From: Caldilineaceae bacterium
Lineage (GTDB): Bacteria; Chloroflexota; Anaerolineae; Caldilineales; Caldilineaceae
Length of the DNA: 64,000 bases
Assembly (NCBI GenBank): GCA_019637685.1
Contig: JAHBVF010000012.1
Span: forward strand, 1-64,000
Reading direction: 5' to 3'
Part shown: positions 8,107 to 15,967 of the stretch, piece after piece
Numbering within the stretch: the stretch's first letter is position 1
Layout of the letters: every line of letters starts with the position of its first letter
Program-made: the position numbers and the translations under genes
The notes under the pieces: model-generated
What the model was told of the DNA's origin: nothing
The model's database searches: none
The model's input: the letters and a program-made list of their open reading frames with translations, nothing else

Positions 8107-8913
8107 ATGCCGATGATTATCGAATGGAACCATCACCTCTTTCACGCCGACACGACCCGCTATCCCCTCCACCCGCAAGCGGCGTATCGTCCCGACGCCA
8201 GCCGTTTCCCCGCGGATCCCCTGGCCGACTATCTGGCCCATATGGATGCTCACAGTATTGACCGGGCCATTCTCGTCCACCCGGAACCCTATGGCGACGA
8301 TCACCGGCTGGTGTTGGAAAGTCTGGAGCGGGAGTCGACGCGCTTTCTGGGCACATCCCTCTTCTACCCCGCGGACCCGAACGCGCCGGCCAAACTGCGG
8401 GTACTGGTGGCCCAGCAGCCGCGTATCATTGCCACCCGCTTCCACGCGCATCAGGGCAAATCACACTATTTGGACAGCTTTGCGGATGCTGGGGTGACAG
8501 CCCTGTGGGAGACGGCTGCCGAGTTGGGGTTGTGGGTGGAACTGCACATCGGCCCGGACTTTGCGGCCCAGGTTGTGCCGCTGGTGGAGCGCTTCCCGGA
8601 GACCCGCGTGCTCATCGATCACCTGGCCGAACCCCATTTGGGCACGGGTGTAGAGTTTGCCAATGTGCTGGCGCTGGCCACTTACCCGAACGTCTATATG
8701 AAACTCTCCGGTCTCAACCACTTTGCCACGGACGCGCCCCTGTACACAAGCGCGCGGCCCTTCACCCGCTGGGTGGCCGATGCCTTTGGCCCACAGCGGA
8801 TGGTCTGGGGCAGTGGTTCGCCGGAGATTGTGGACGCACACCTCTCCCACTTTTCCGAAGCAGAACGAGCACTGGTCCGGGGGGAAACGCTGGCGAAGCT
8901 GTTGCCCTGGTAG
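8107..8913 (+). CDS. Amidohydrolase-2 family protein, sugar lactonase-like (COG3618 type)
   Basis: 268 residues; the start may be the ATG at 8107 or the in-frame ATG at 8113. A TIM-barrel metal-dependent hydrolase similar to L-fucono-1,5-lactonase and 4-sulfomuconolactonase types: WNHHLFH at the N-terminus, ATRFHAHQGK, VELHIGPDF, VLIDHLAEPH, NVYMKLSGLNHF, and MVWGSGSPEIV where the family usually has GSD or GTD plus Trp/Ser-Pro. The usual Asp of the last motif is therefore missing (Gly-Ser-Gly-Ser-Pro), which may change metal use. It ends the sugar-acid operon. A lactonase would open the sugar lactone to the acid used by the dehydratase. Confidence 0.75.
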   Translation: MPMIIEWNHHLFHADTTRYPLHPQAAYRPDASRFPADPLADYLAHMDAHSIDRAILVHPEPYGDDHRLVLESLERESTRFLGTSLFYPADPNAPAKLRVLVAQQPRIIATRFHAHQGKSHYLDSFADAGVTALWETAAELGLWVELHIGPDFAAQVVPLVERFPETRVLIDHLAEPHLGTGVEFANVLALATYPNVYMKLSGLNHFATDAPLYTSARPFTRWVADAFGPQRMVWGSGSPEIVDAHLSHFSEAERALVRGETLAKLLPW

Positions 8914-8919
8914 CCGTTC

Positions 8920-10437
8920 TCAGTCCCGCGGCAACAGATGTTTCTGCACTTTCCCCATTGCGTTGCGGGGGAGCGCTTCGATATAGCGAAAGCGTTTGGG
9001 CAGTTTGAAGCTGGCAAGTTGGCCCCGGCAATAGGTGATGAGCGCCTCCTCATCCACCGCGCCATCACAGACCAGAAAGGCCGCGGGCACTTCCCCCCAT
9101 TCGGGGTGGGCCATGCCCACCACCGCAGCCTCGACCACCCCGGCAAAGGTGCAGAGCATCTCCTCGATCTCCCGCGGATAGATGTTGAATCCCCCGCAAA
9201 TGATCAGTTCGTGGCGGCGGCCCAGAAGCGTGACATAGCCCGTTTCCGGGTCTTGTCGGGCCAAGTCCCCCGTGTGAAACCAGCGAATGCCCTTCGCGTC
9301 TGTGCTGAAGCTGGCCGCGGTCTTCTCCGGGTCTCGCCAATAGCCGTCAAAAACATTGCTGCCCCGCACCAGCATTTCCCCTTCCTCGCCCGGCTGCACA
9401 GGATTGCCCTGCCCGTCTACAATGCGGCCAAAGACGCCGGGCAAAGGTGTGCCCACTGTCCCCGCGAGGCGTGGCCCCGCGTAGGGGTTGCTGAAGTTCA
9501 TCCCCGTCTCTGTCATCCCATAGCGTTCCAGAATGCGCAGACCGGTCAACTGCTCAAATTCGTTGTGGGTCTCCGCGGGCAGGGGCGCGCTGCCGGAGCA
9601 AAAGAGGCGCATCCGGCTGAAATCCGGTTTCGGCGTCATTTCCCGGATACGCTCCACCAGGCGAAAATAGATGGTGGGTACAGCGAAATAGAGGGTTGCA
9701 CCGCCACTTCCCAACACATCCAGCGTCTCGGCCAGATCAAATTTGGGGCGCAGACGGGTGGTAGCCCCGGCAGCCAGCGCGCAGTGCAGCCCCACCATCA
9801 GCCCGTGGGTATGAAAGAGCGGCAGGGGCAGCAGAATGACATCCTCCTCTGCCCAGGCCCAGGCCGAGAGCAGGCCGGTGACCGTCGCCAGCACATTGTT
9901 GTGGGTAAGCATTGCGCCCTTGCTGCGCCCGGTTGTGCCGCTGGTATACATAATCAGGGCCAGGTCTTCCCCCTGCACCACCACGGGCGCGGGCACTGTC
10001 TCCCCGCCCAGCCACTCTTCGGGCGAATCCACCAGCAGCACCCGCTCCACATCGGCCAGATTGTCGGCCTCCAGCTCGTCCAGCACGGGCTGCTGTGCCG
10101 TCTCGGTCAGGAGCAGCTTGGCCGTGCAGTCGTGGAGGATGTGGTTGATTTCCCGCTTGCGGTAGCGCAAATTCACCGGAACCATCACCGCCCCAAGGCG
10201 GATGACGGCCAGATAGGCGATGACAAATTCGGGCCGATTGCCCAAGAAAAAGGCGATCCGGTCGCCCTTTTGCACGCCCATCTGCTGGAAAGCCCCGGCC
10301 CAGCGCGCCACCGCCGCGTAGAGTTCCCGGTAGCTGTAGGTTTCTACCGATCCGGGCTGCGCCACTTCGGAAAATTCAAGGGCCACTTTGTCCGGGGAGC
10401 GTTCCAGGGCAATGGCAAAAAGTGTGGAAAGATTCAT
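8920..10437 (-). CDS. AMP-forming acyl-CoA synthetase (malonyl-CoA/fatty acid ligase-like)
   Basis: 505 residues. It has all the ANL-superfamily motifs: YTSGTTGRSKGAM (P-loop, about 168-180), PLFHTHGLMVG, ERYGMTETG, WFHTGDLARQDPETGYVTLLGRRHE, and the C-terminal catalytic Lys in RNAMGKVQKH. It activates a carboxylic acid as acyl-adenylate and transfers it to CoA in the cytoplasm. The compact size (about 505) and the N-terminal layout resemble MatB/ACSF3-like and medium-chain ligases, but substrate choice cannot be read safely. Convergent with the upstream operon, ends 6 bases apart. Confidence 0.85.
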   Translation of the reverse strand: MNLSTLFAIALERSPDKVALEFSEVAQPGSVETYSYRELYAAVARWAGAFQQMGVQKGDRIAFFLGNRPEFVIAYLAVIRLGAVMVPVNLRYRKREINHILHDCTAKLLLTETAQQPVLDELEADNLADVERVLLVDSPEEWLGGETVPAPVVVQGEDLALIMYTSGTTGRSKGAMLTHNNVLATVTGLLSAWAWAEEDVILLPLPLFHTHGLMVGLHCALAAGATTRLRPKFDLAETLDVLGSGGATLYFAVPTIYFRLVERIREMTPKPDFSRMRLFCSGSAPLPAETHNEFEQLTGLRILERYGMTETGMNFSNPYAGPRLAGTVGTPLPGVFGRIVDGQGNPVQPGEEGEMLVRGSNVFDGYWRDPEKTAASFSTDAKGIRWFHTGDLARQDPETGYVTLLGRRHELIICGGFNIYPREIEEMLCTFAGVVEAAVVGMAHPEWGEVPAAFLVCDGAVDEEALITYCRGQLASFKLPKRFRYIEALPRNAMGKVQKHLLPRD

Positions 10438-10736
10438 AGCCGTCCTTCTCCGTGGCGTTTAATTTTTCAGGGTTTAATCGATTGAGTCCACTGCAAAAAG
10501 GTCAATTTCTCCCGGGGAGACGCGGAGTCGCAGAGAATTTCAGGAGAGAATCCTTCTTTTTATCAGCGTTTATCAGTGTCTATCAGTGGCTCAAAAGGCT
10601 TTTTGCAGTAGAGTCATCGATTGGGATTTGAGAATGGTTTGAAAACAGATCGCCAAGACACAGCAGGACGAGGATCAGCCACCTGTCCCGTTTTTTCACT
10701 GTGTTGCAGGGCTTTGTGTTTGGTGATTGGCGTAAC
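10438..10736. repeat. MITE-like element, copy 1 (10476-10622), with decamer repeat inside
   Basis: Terminal inverted repeats: AATCGATTGAGTCCACTGC at the left (10476-10494) and, reading the other strand from the right, AATCGATGACTCTACTGC (from 10622). Both continue into AAAAAGG/AAAAAGC. Copy 2 at 40642-40724 has the same ends and the shared inner sequence GGTCAATTTC. The interior of copy 1 (10518-10595) carries a different decamer-unit repeat (tatcagcgtt, tatcagtgtc, tatcagtggc). No transposase is present. The remaining 110 bases before the next gene hold nothing recognisable. Confidence 0.65.
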
Positions 10737-12521
10737 TTACTGGGGATACCGTACCTCTGCCTCGTCTGTCAGTGCTTGGGCATTTTCCACGCCGATCAGA
10801 ATATCCGCCACATACATTCGTTGGGTCAGGGGCAAAGAGAACCAGTCGCTGCCTCTGTCCAGCAAACCCAGCGTCCTCTCTGGCCCCCAATTGTAGGCAG
10901 CCAGCGCCCACTGGGGGTCGCTGTAGCCCAGATCGCTGAAGTAGCTGTGGATATAGGAATAGTAGGCCGCGCCCACCAGAATATTGCTGTAGGGGTCCCA
11001 GGGGTTATCCACCTTTACCAGCGGCGCCCATTCATTCCACGTGGAGGGCAATATCTGCATCAGGCCATATTCGCCTGCACTCCCCTGTGCGTTCGGGTTC
11101 AGGCGGCTCTCCCGATAGGCCTGGGAAGCCAACTGACGCCAGTCAACGCCATAGAGCCGGGCAACGTCCTGGAACATCTCCGTATAGGTCTGGTCTCCGG
11201 GTCGATGGGTCGCGCCGCCAGTGGAGAGTAGGGCGACGGGCACGCGGTCGGCACTGGGGGCCATCCACGCCAGCCGGGGCGCAGGCGAATCGACCTGCGC
11301 GGCCAGGGGTCGGGTCCTGGCCCTGGTGATATTCGAGACAAAGCTGTCTCGCCACAGGTAGAGTGCGCCCAAGGCCAGCACCAGTACCAGGAGAAAAATG
11401 AATCCCATGCGAATGGCTGGGCGGCTCTCAAAGGTTCCGCTGCTGCTCAACGGAGCAAAGCTGCCGTCCACGGATTGGCTGCTTACTGTGTAGCGGTGGT
11501 GGAGAGAACCCATCCCAAAACGGCGACCGAACACAGGTGTAATTGTCAGACGCAAATGGGCAATACCGCCCGGGGGAAGTTGGAGGAGCAGGTTGTTGGG
11601 ATAAATGGCCCCATCGGCTTCGGGACGTTCCCATTCAATCCCATCTTCCTGGCCTGGGGCATTCGGTGCCGGGTCGATCTGAACCAAACAATCGCCCCGC
11701 CGCTCCTGGCCGCTGAGATACACCTGGGCTGGCACATTCCCCCAGTTGGCAACAGTAATACCGGCTTTGCCCGCGCGCCGAAAGGCCGGGGAGATTGTAT
11801 GTGTCGGCTCCGGTCGGCTTATTTGCACCGCCGGGGCCGCATCTACCTTCAGATAGAGTGCTTCCCGGTGGACCCAATCGGGATATTCCGGCGATGTCAT
11901 CTGCCACGTCAGGGGATAAATATCCGGGACTGTATCTGGACCCAACGGGGGTGTCACCGAGAGCTGTACGCTGGCCTGCCCGCCGGGGGGCAGTGTCGTG
12001 GCTTCCTGAGAGAGCCAGACCCATTCCAACGGCACGCCCGTCAGGCTGATGTGAAAAGTGGCGGGGTTGTCCCCACTGTTCTGGATTGTCAGGTTATTGC
12101 GCACAGTTTGTCCGGGGCGGGCGTGCCAGTGGGCTTCCATCGGGCTTTCGCTGGGCAAAGGCGTTGCATCTGGCGGTGTCTGGCCATTGGGAAGCGAGGA
12201 GAACTGTCCCGGCCTGTTCATTGCCAGGCCCGCCTGCTCACCTTCCACCAGGACCAACTCGTGCCCGCCAATTTGCAGCCGTTCCCACTGGGAAAAAGGG
12301 CGCTCCTCGCCAAACCCGCCCTCTTCCCCCAGCGCCGCATACTGGAAGGGCTGGCGGCGGTAATCAACCAGCCCGTGGAAGGGGCGTACATCTGGCCCGT
12401 CCAGCACAATGTCGTTGTCCGGGTGCTGCCCGATATTGACAACGCCCACGGATGGGTCCAGGGCATAGAAGCGAACCTGGCCGTGGGGTGAAATGATTTC
12501 GATCTGTTGGCGGCGTGGCAT
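10737..12521 (-). CDS. FHA-like / Ig-like / TM / lytic transglycosylase fusion
   Basis: 594 residues. Residues 1-85 look like an FHA domain (VGVVNIGQHPDNDIVL, VRPFHGLVDY). About 110-350 form two beta-sandwich modules of the NEW3/CARDB kind (ARPGQTVRNNLTIQNSG, VQLSVTPPLGPDTVPDIYPL, GITVANWGNVPAQVYL). One membrane helix spans about 371-390 (MGFIFLLVLVLALGALYLW). The C-terminal part is a GH23/SLT lytic transglycosylase with catalytic Glu471 in RESRLNPNAQG, then GLMQILPSTW and AAYNWGP. The enzyme would cleave peptidoglycan glycan strands outside the membrane. With no signal peptide before the FHA part, the simplest topology puts FHA and Ig modules inside, which is odd for Ig modules; the opposite topology is possible. 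Confidence 0.8.
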   Translation of the reverse strand: MPRRQQIEIISPHGQVRFYALDPSVGVVNIGQHPDNDIVLDGPDVRPFHGLVDYRRQPFQYAALGEEGGFGEERPFSQWERLQIGGHELVLVEGEQAGLAMNRPGQFSSLPNGQTPPDATPLPSESPMEAHWHARPGQTVRNNLTIQNSGDNPATFHISLTGVPLEWVWLSQEATTLPPGGQASVQLSVTPPLGPDTVPDIYPLTWQMTSPEYPDWVHREALYLKVDAAPAVQISRPEPTHTISPAFRRAGKAGITVANWGNVPAQVYLSGQERRGDCLVQIDPAPNAPGQEDGIEWERPEADGAIYPNNLLLQLPPGGIAHLRLTITPVFGRRFGMGSLHHRYTVSSQSVDGSFAPLSSSGTFESRPAIRMGFIFLLVLVLALGALYLWRDSFVSNITRARTRPLAAQVDSPAPRLAWMAPSADRVPVALLSTGGATHRPGDQTYTEMFQDVARLYGVDWRQLASQAYRESRLNPNAQGSAGEYGLMQILPSTWNEWAPLVKVDNPWDPYSNILVGAAYYSYIHSYFSDLGYSDPQWALAAYNWGPERTLGLLDRGSDWFSLPLTQRMYVADILIGVENAQALTDEAEVRYPQ

Positions 12522-12541
12522 AGGCGTTTTGTATGCAGTGG

Positions 12542-12658
12542 CTATTTTGGATCAATGAATTTGCAGGGAATTGTGATGCTGAATATAGTGCCTTCTTCTG
12601 GAATGCTGTGGAAAGAAATGCTGCCCCGATGAGCCTCTGCGATAGGAATTTGCTCAGC
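12542..12658 (-). pseudogene. Remnant of a histidine kinase C-terminus
   Basis: The last roughly 38 codons before the stop at 12542 read IAEAHRGSISFHSIPEEGTI then FSITIP. This matches the end of a HATPase_c domain (usual form: IVEAHGG-I-V-S-PG-GT-F-FTLP). The upstream part, with the N, G1 and G2 boxes, is missing: the open frame runs back into the terminator and tmRNA. I read it as a decayed fragment. The rest of 12522-12790 shows no gene. Confidence 0.45.
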
Positions 12659-12790
12659 AGCAAAACGGCGTGGAGCGGCCAGCGCAAATCGCGGGTGGCA
12701 ATGCCCCAGATAGGGTTTTTCTCTTCCTTTGCTATTCTCCTGCACAACGGGGGGCCAGATATAGAAATGAATCATACCATCTCTGGGGGC

Positions 12791-12826
12791 AAAACAAAAG
12801 CGGCCCCGACAGGTGTCGGGGCCGCT
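12791..12826 (-). terminator. ssrA: Rho-independent terminator of tmRNA
   Basis: On the minus strand the stem AGCGGCCCCGAC / GTCGGGGCCGCT (12799-12826, loop about 4 nt) is followed by TTTTGTTTT (12791-12799). It starts 6 bases after the CCA end of the tmRNA. Confidence 0.85.
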
Positions 12827-12831
12827 CTGTG

Positions 12832-13240
12832 TGGTGGAGATGGCGGGAATCGAACCCGCGTCCGAAACATTTGACCTGAGACGTCTACAAGCGTATTTGC
12901 TCACTTTGGTGGTTCGCTGGAGGGACCTCTGAGCAACAGGAGTTCATCCTCAGCTAGCCGAAAGTCTTAGGCAGCCGTCATCGGCGTCGGGCTGCCGCAG
13001 CTCACAGTGTATGTCGGTACCGTTTCAGCCTGCTGGCCCCACTGAAACGACCGTAACCCCTCGAAGGAGGTTATGGCCTAACTTAGGCAGCCATTGCTAC
13101 AGGAGCAGCGTTGGCGAATCCGAAGTTAAAAGCCTTGCCAGTTGTTTTGGCATTTATAGTGTTTGCGCCTTTTTAACGTAGTCGACACTCTACGGCTTGC
13201 AATCTCAGCTCTTCCTGCCCCGTCGAAGCCGATCATCCCC
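12832..13240 (-). ncRNA. ssrA: Transfer-messenger RNA (tmRNA)
   Basis: About 409 nt on the minus strand. The 5-prime end GGGGATGATCGGCTTCGACG and the 3-prime end GGTTCGATTCCCGCCATCTC plus CACCA form the tRNA-like acceptor and T-arm; CCA is encoded. The tag frame runs from GCA (13164-13166) to TAA (13083-13085). It encodes a 27-residue tag beginning ANTINAKTTGKAF and ending APVAMAA, where the usual proteobacterial end is ALAA. It rescues stalled ribosomes with SmpB and marks the product for proteolysis. Followed by a strong terminator. Confidence 0.96.
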
Positions 13241-13253
13241 ACGAGACAGATAC

Positions 13254-13282
13254 AGAATAGCATAAATGCGCGGAAAATGCAA
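13254..13282 (-). promoter_or_regulatory. Probable tmRNA promoter
   Basis: Minus strand: TTGCAT (13277-13282), 17-nt spacer, TATTCT (13254-13259). The predicted start lies about 7 bases before the mature 5-prime end at 13240, which fits RNase P processing of a short leader. Confidence 0.5.
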
Positions 13283-13334
13283 GCCGATTGCGTTTGAAAT
13301 TTGTTGGCATGCCGCTGCGACAAACCCAATACAC

Positions 13335-14972
13335 TCAGGCCCTGAAGAGTGTGCTCTCGCGCAATTCCCACACCTCCTGGGCAAAACGCTGGATAAAGCG
13401 CCGGTCGTGCGAGATGGCCAGAATTGGGCCTGGGAATTCCAGCAGCGCCTGTTCAAATTCTTCCAAAACGTCAAAGCTGATGTGATTGGTCGGTTCGTCC
13501 AGGAGCAGCAAATTGGCCCGCTGCGCGATGAGTTGGGCGATCTGCAATTTGCGCTTTTGGCCGATGCTGAGGCTGACAACGGGCTTGAGCAGTTCAGGCC
13601 AGGCAAAGAGTCCATAACCCATCAGTTCAGCCTTGTGTTCTTCCCAATGGCCAGACAGATCCTCCCGATAGGCGTCGATAAGCGTCCCCGTCTGGACCAG
13701 CCGCTCCTGCTCCTGGTCCAGATAGCCCAGACGTACACTGGCTGCCCGAATGACTTCTCCCTGGTCCGCGGTTTGCAGCCCGGCCACAATTTTGAGAAGT
13801 GTGGATTTGCCCGTGCCGTTGGCACCCGTAATCACCACCCGGCTGCGCGGGGCCAGGGAGAAGGTCACATCCCGAAAGAGTAAGCGGTCGCCGTAGACTT
13901 TGCACAATCCTTGTGTGCTGAGAGGGAAACGCCCCGCCAGCTCCAGGGGATCGAACTCTGGGTTGATCTTTAGCCGCTCTGGTGGCCTGGGGATAGGGTC
14001 GGCTTCAATGCGGCGCAAACGTTCCTCGGCGGATTGAACGTTGCGGGCTACGGCGGTGTCAATGCGTTCCCGTTTGAAATGTTTGAGAAACTTGTCGCTG
14101 TCTCGGGCCGGACGGTTGTGAGCCACCTGGCGACTTTTGCCTTTGATGGCCGCGCGCAGATCCGCGATCTCCTCCTGTTGCGCGGCATACTCGGCTTCCC
14201 AACGCACCCGTTCCTGAACTTTTGCAGCGGCATAGGCGTCGTAGTCGCCGGTGTAGAGCCGGGCCTGATGGCTGTGTTCGTCGATCTCCAGAATTTCGTG
14301 GACAGTGCGGTTGAGAAAGTGGCGGTCGTGGGAGACTATCAGCAGACCACCCGCATAGCCAGCCAGATATTCTTCCAGCCAGGCCAGTGTGTTGGGGTCC
14401 AAATGGTTGGTCGGCTCGTCCAGCAGCAGCACATCCGGCCCAGTGAGAAGCAGTGCGGCCAGGTTTGCCCGCACTTTTTCGCCGCCAGAAAGCGTGGAAA
14501 CCACCCGCGTTCGATCCACACCGGTCAACCCCAGCCCGTCCAGCACCATATCGATGCGATAGTCCAGATCGTAGCCGCCCTGCCGCTCGAAGCGTTCGAC
14601 CACACGTCCATACTCAGCCACCACCTGGTCGAGGTTGCTATCGGCCGCGGCCATGCGCGCTTCCAGCCTGCGCATTGTGGCGGCCAGTTCGCTCAGATTG
14701 CCCGCCGCGCTGTCGAGCAGTTGGGCCAGAGTGTGGTTGCCCCAAAAGGTCAGGGCTTGGGGCAGATAGCCGGTGGTGATACCGCCCATCCACGCCACTT
14801 CGCCGGCGTCGGCCTTCACTTCACCCGCCACAATCTTGAGCAGGGTGGACTTGCCCGCACCGTTTGCGCCCACAAGCCCCACGTGGCGTCCGGGGTTGAG
14901 AACGAAGGAGACATCGCTCAATACGGCCTGGTCGCCGTAGCTTTTGGTGATGTGAGAAATCGTGAGCAGCAT
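13335..14972 (-). CDS. ABC-F family ATPase
   Basis: 545 residues with two ABC cassettes and no membrane segment. First cassette: Walker A GANGAGKST (35-43), signature LSGGE (161-165), Walker B VLLLDEPTNHLD (181-192). A charged linker follows (about 250-330). Second cassette: GANGTGKST, a divergent signature LSIGQ, LLLLDEPTNH and the switch ISHDRR. ABC-F proteins bind the ribosomal E site; some act in translation, others protect ribosomes from antibiotics. The short linker and lack of a C-terminal extension do not settle which. It sits 3 bases after a serine beta-lactamase-like gene, in one transcription unit. Confidence 0.9.
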   Translation of the reverse strand: MLLTISHITKSYGDQAVLSDVSFVLNPGRHVGLVGANGAGKSTLLKIVAGEVKADAGEVAWMGGITTGYLPQALTFWGNHTLAQLLDSAAGNLSELAATMRRLEARMAAADSNLDQVVAEYGRVVERFERQGGYDLDYRIDMVLDGLGLTGVDRTRVVSTLSGGEKVRANLAALLLTGPDVLLLDEPTNHLDPNTLAWLEEYLAGYAGGLLIVSHDRHFLNRTVHEILEIDEHSHQARLYTGDYDAYAAAKVQERVRWEAEYAAQQEEIADLRAAIKGKSRQVAHNRPARDSDKFLKHFKRERIDTAVARNVQSAEERLRRIEADPIPRPPERLKINPEFDPLELAGRFPLSTQGLCKVYGDRLLFRDVTFSLAPRSRVVITGANGTGKSTLLKIVAGLQTADQGEVIRAASVRLGYLDQEQERLVQTGTLIDAYREDLSGHWEEHKAELMGYGLFAWPELLKPVVSLSIGQKRKLQIAQLIAQRANLLLLDEPTNHISFDVLEEFEQALLEFPGPILAISHDRRFIQRFAQEVWELRESTLFRA

Positions 14973-14975
14973 TCG

Positions 14976-15812
14976 TTATTCCTCGTAGACAATCCGCCCG
15001 AAACCGTTGCTGCGATCCCACACTGCCATCGCCCGGTGAACGGTCTCCGTCACCTGGGCGATGAAAGCCTCCACCTGCCGGTCGCTGCACTGGACATATT
15101 TTGTCATCACAGCCAGGGCATAGGGACGACGGGGCAGACTGATCAGCGCGGCGTCGCAAAACGCGCCCGCCACGTGGCCCGGTTTGCTGGCGAAGATTGT
15201 GCCAGCGGGCAATCCCCGGTCGATAAATCCCCCTTTGGGTTTGCGCAGAATTGTCAGCGCTTCTTCGGCTGCCCAGCCGGTTGGTTTTCCTTCGTGTAGT
15301 AAGAATAAGCTCCGAACCAACTCAATGGGCGTGGAGACATTCTCCCGATCCGCGACCGCGGCGACCGCGTCCAGCATTTTGCGGCGCAGGACGGTCTGTT
15401 CCAATCCCAACGATCGGAGAAGCCCATTTGTTGCGTCGATGCCAGCCCGGTCGATGCAGATATTTGTGGCTGTGTTGTCGGATGCGATAATCATCAGCGT
15501 GGCGATGTCCCGCAGGGAGAGCGTGACTGGCCCGGTCAAGTGCCAGAGGACACCGCTGCCCTGGACGGTATTTGTCAGGTCGATGGGTATCTGCTCGGTC
15601 AGGTCCACTTCGCGCCGCTCTGCGCGCGCCAGCAATTGCAGCAGCACGTGGATTTTGATGGTAGAAGCAGTCGGGAAAACTTCGCCGCCGTTGAACACCA
15701 ATCCATCGCCATTCGTCACATCCCGCACAGCTATCCCAGCCACACCGGGAAAACCATCTGTTTGGGTCTGGATGCGTGCCCGAAGATTCTGCCAAAAGGG
15801 AGACGCGTGCAT
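14976..15812 (-). CDS. Class A beta-lactamase-fold serine hydrolase without signal peptide
   Basis: 278 residues. Active-site motifs: STIK with nucleophile Ser50 and Lys53, SDN at 111-113, DREN with a Glu157 that could stand in for the omega-loop Glu, and SKPG at 209-212 where beta-lactamases have KTG or KSG. There is no N-terminal hydrophobic signal (MHASPFWQNLRARI), so it is probably cytoplasmic or uses another start. That argues against a classical secreted beta-lactamase, since peptidoglycan targets lie outside. It may be an esterase or peptidase of the same fold. Start supported by ggaaag before ATG. Upstream partner of the ABC-F gene. Confidence 0.8.
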   Translation of the reverse strand: MHASPFWQNLRARIQTQTDGFPGVAGIAVRDVTNGDGLVFNGGEVFPTASTIKIHVLLQLLARAERREVDLTEQIPIDLTNTVQGSGVLWHLTGPVTLSLRDIATLMIIASDNTATNICIDRAGIDATNGLLRSLGLEQTVLRRKMLDAVAAVADRENVSTPIELVRSLFLLHEGKPTGWAAEEALTILRKPKGGFIDRGLPAGTIFASKPGHVAGAFCDAALISLPRRPYALAVMTKYVQCSDRQVEAFIAQVTETVHRAMAVWDRSNGFGRIVYEE

Positions 15813-15835
15813 CTGCTTTCCTTTCGTTGAATGGG

Positions 15836-15864
15836 TTGCCCAACTGGACTAACTCCTATACAAT
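15836..15864 (+). promoter_or_regulatory. Probable promoter of the cycloisomerase gene
   Basis: TTGCCC (15836-15841), 17-nt spacer, TACAAT (15859-15864). It lies in the divergent region between the beta-lactamase-like gene (minus) and the enolase-family gene (plus). Confidence 0.45.
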
Positions 15865-15967
15865 ACTTTTGGAGAAGGCAAAAGGCAAAATGGAAAGACG
15901 AAAGTCTGCCGCACCGACGCCTGACACCCCTCCCATCGATACTCTGTCAACCCCAAAGGTCCTCCCT

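Noticed and set aside
8938-10485. A 515-codon plus-strand frame opposite the acyl-CoA ligase
   Set aside because: It mirrors the codons of a clear ANL enzyme and has no recognisable domain of its own.
12659-12904. Open minus-strand frame running across the tmRNA terminator and 3-prime end
   Set aside because: The tmRNA and its terminator explain this stretch; only the last 38 codons resemble a protein.
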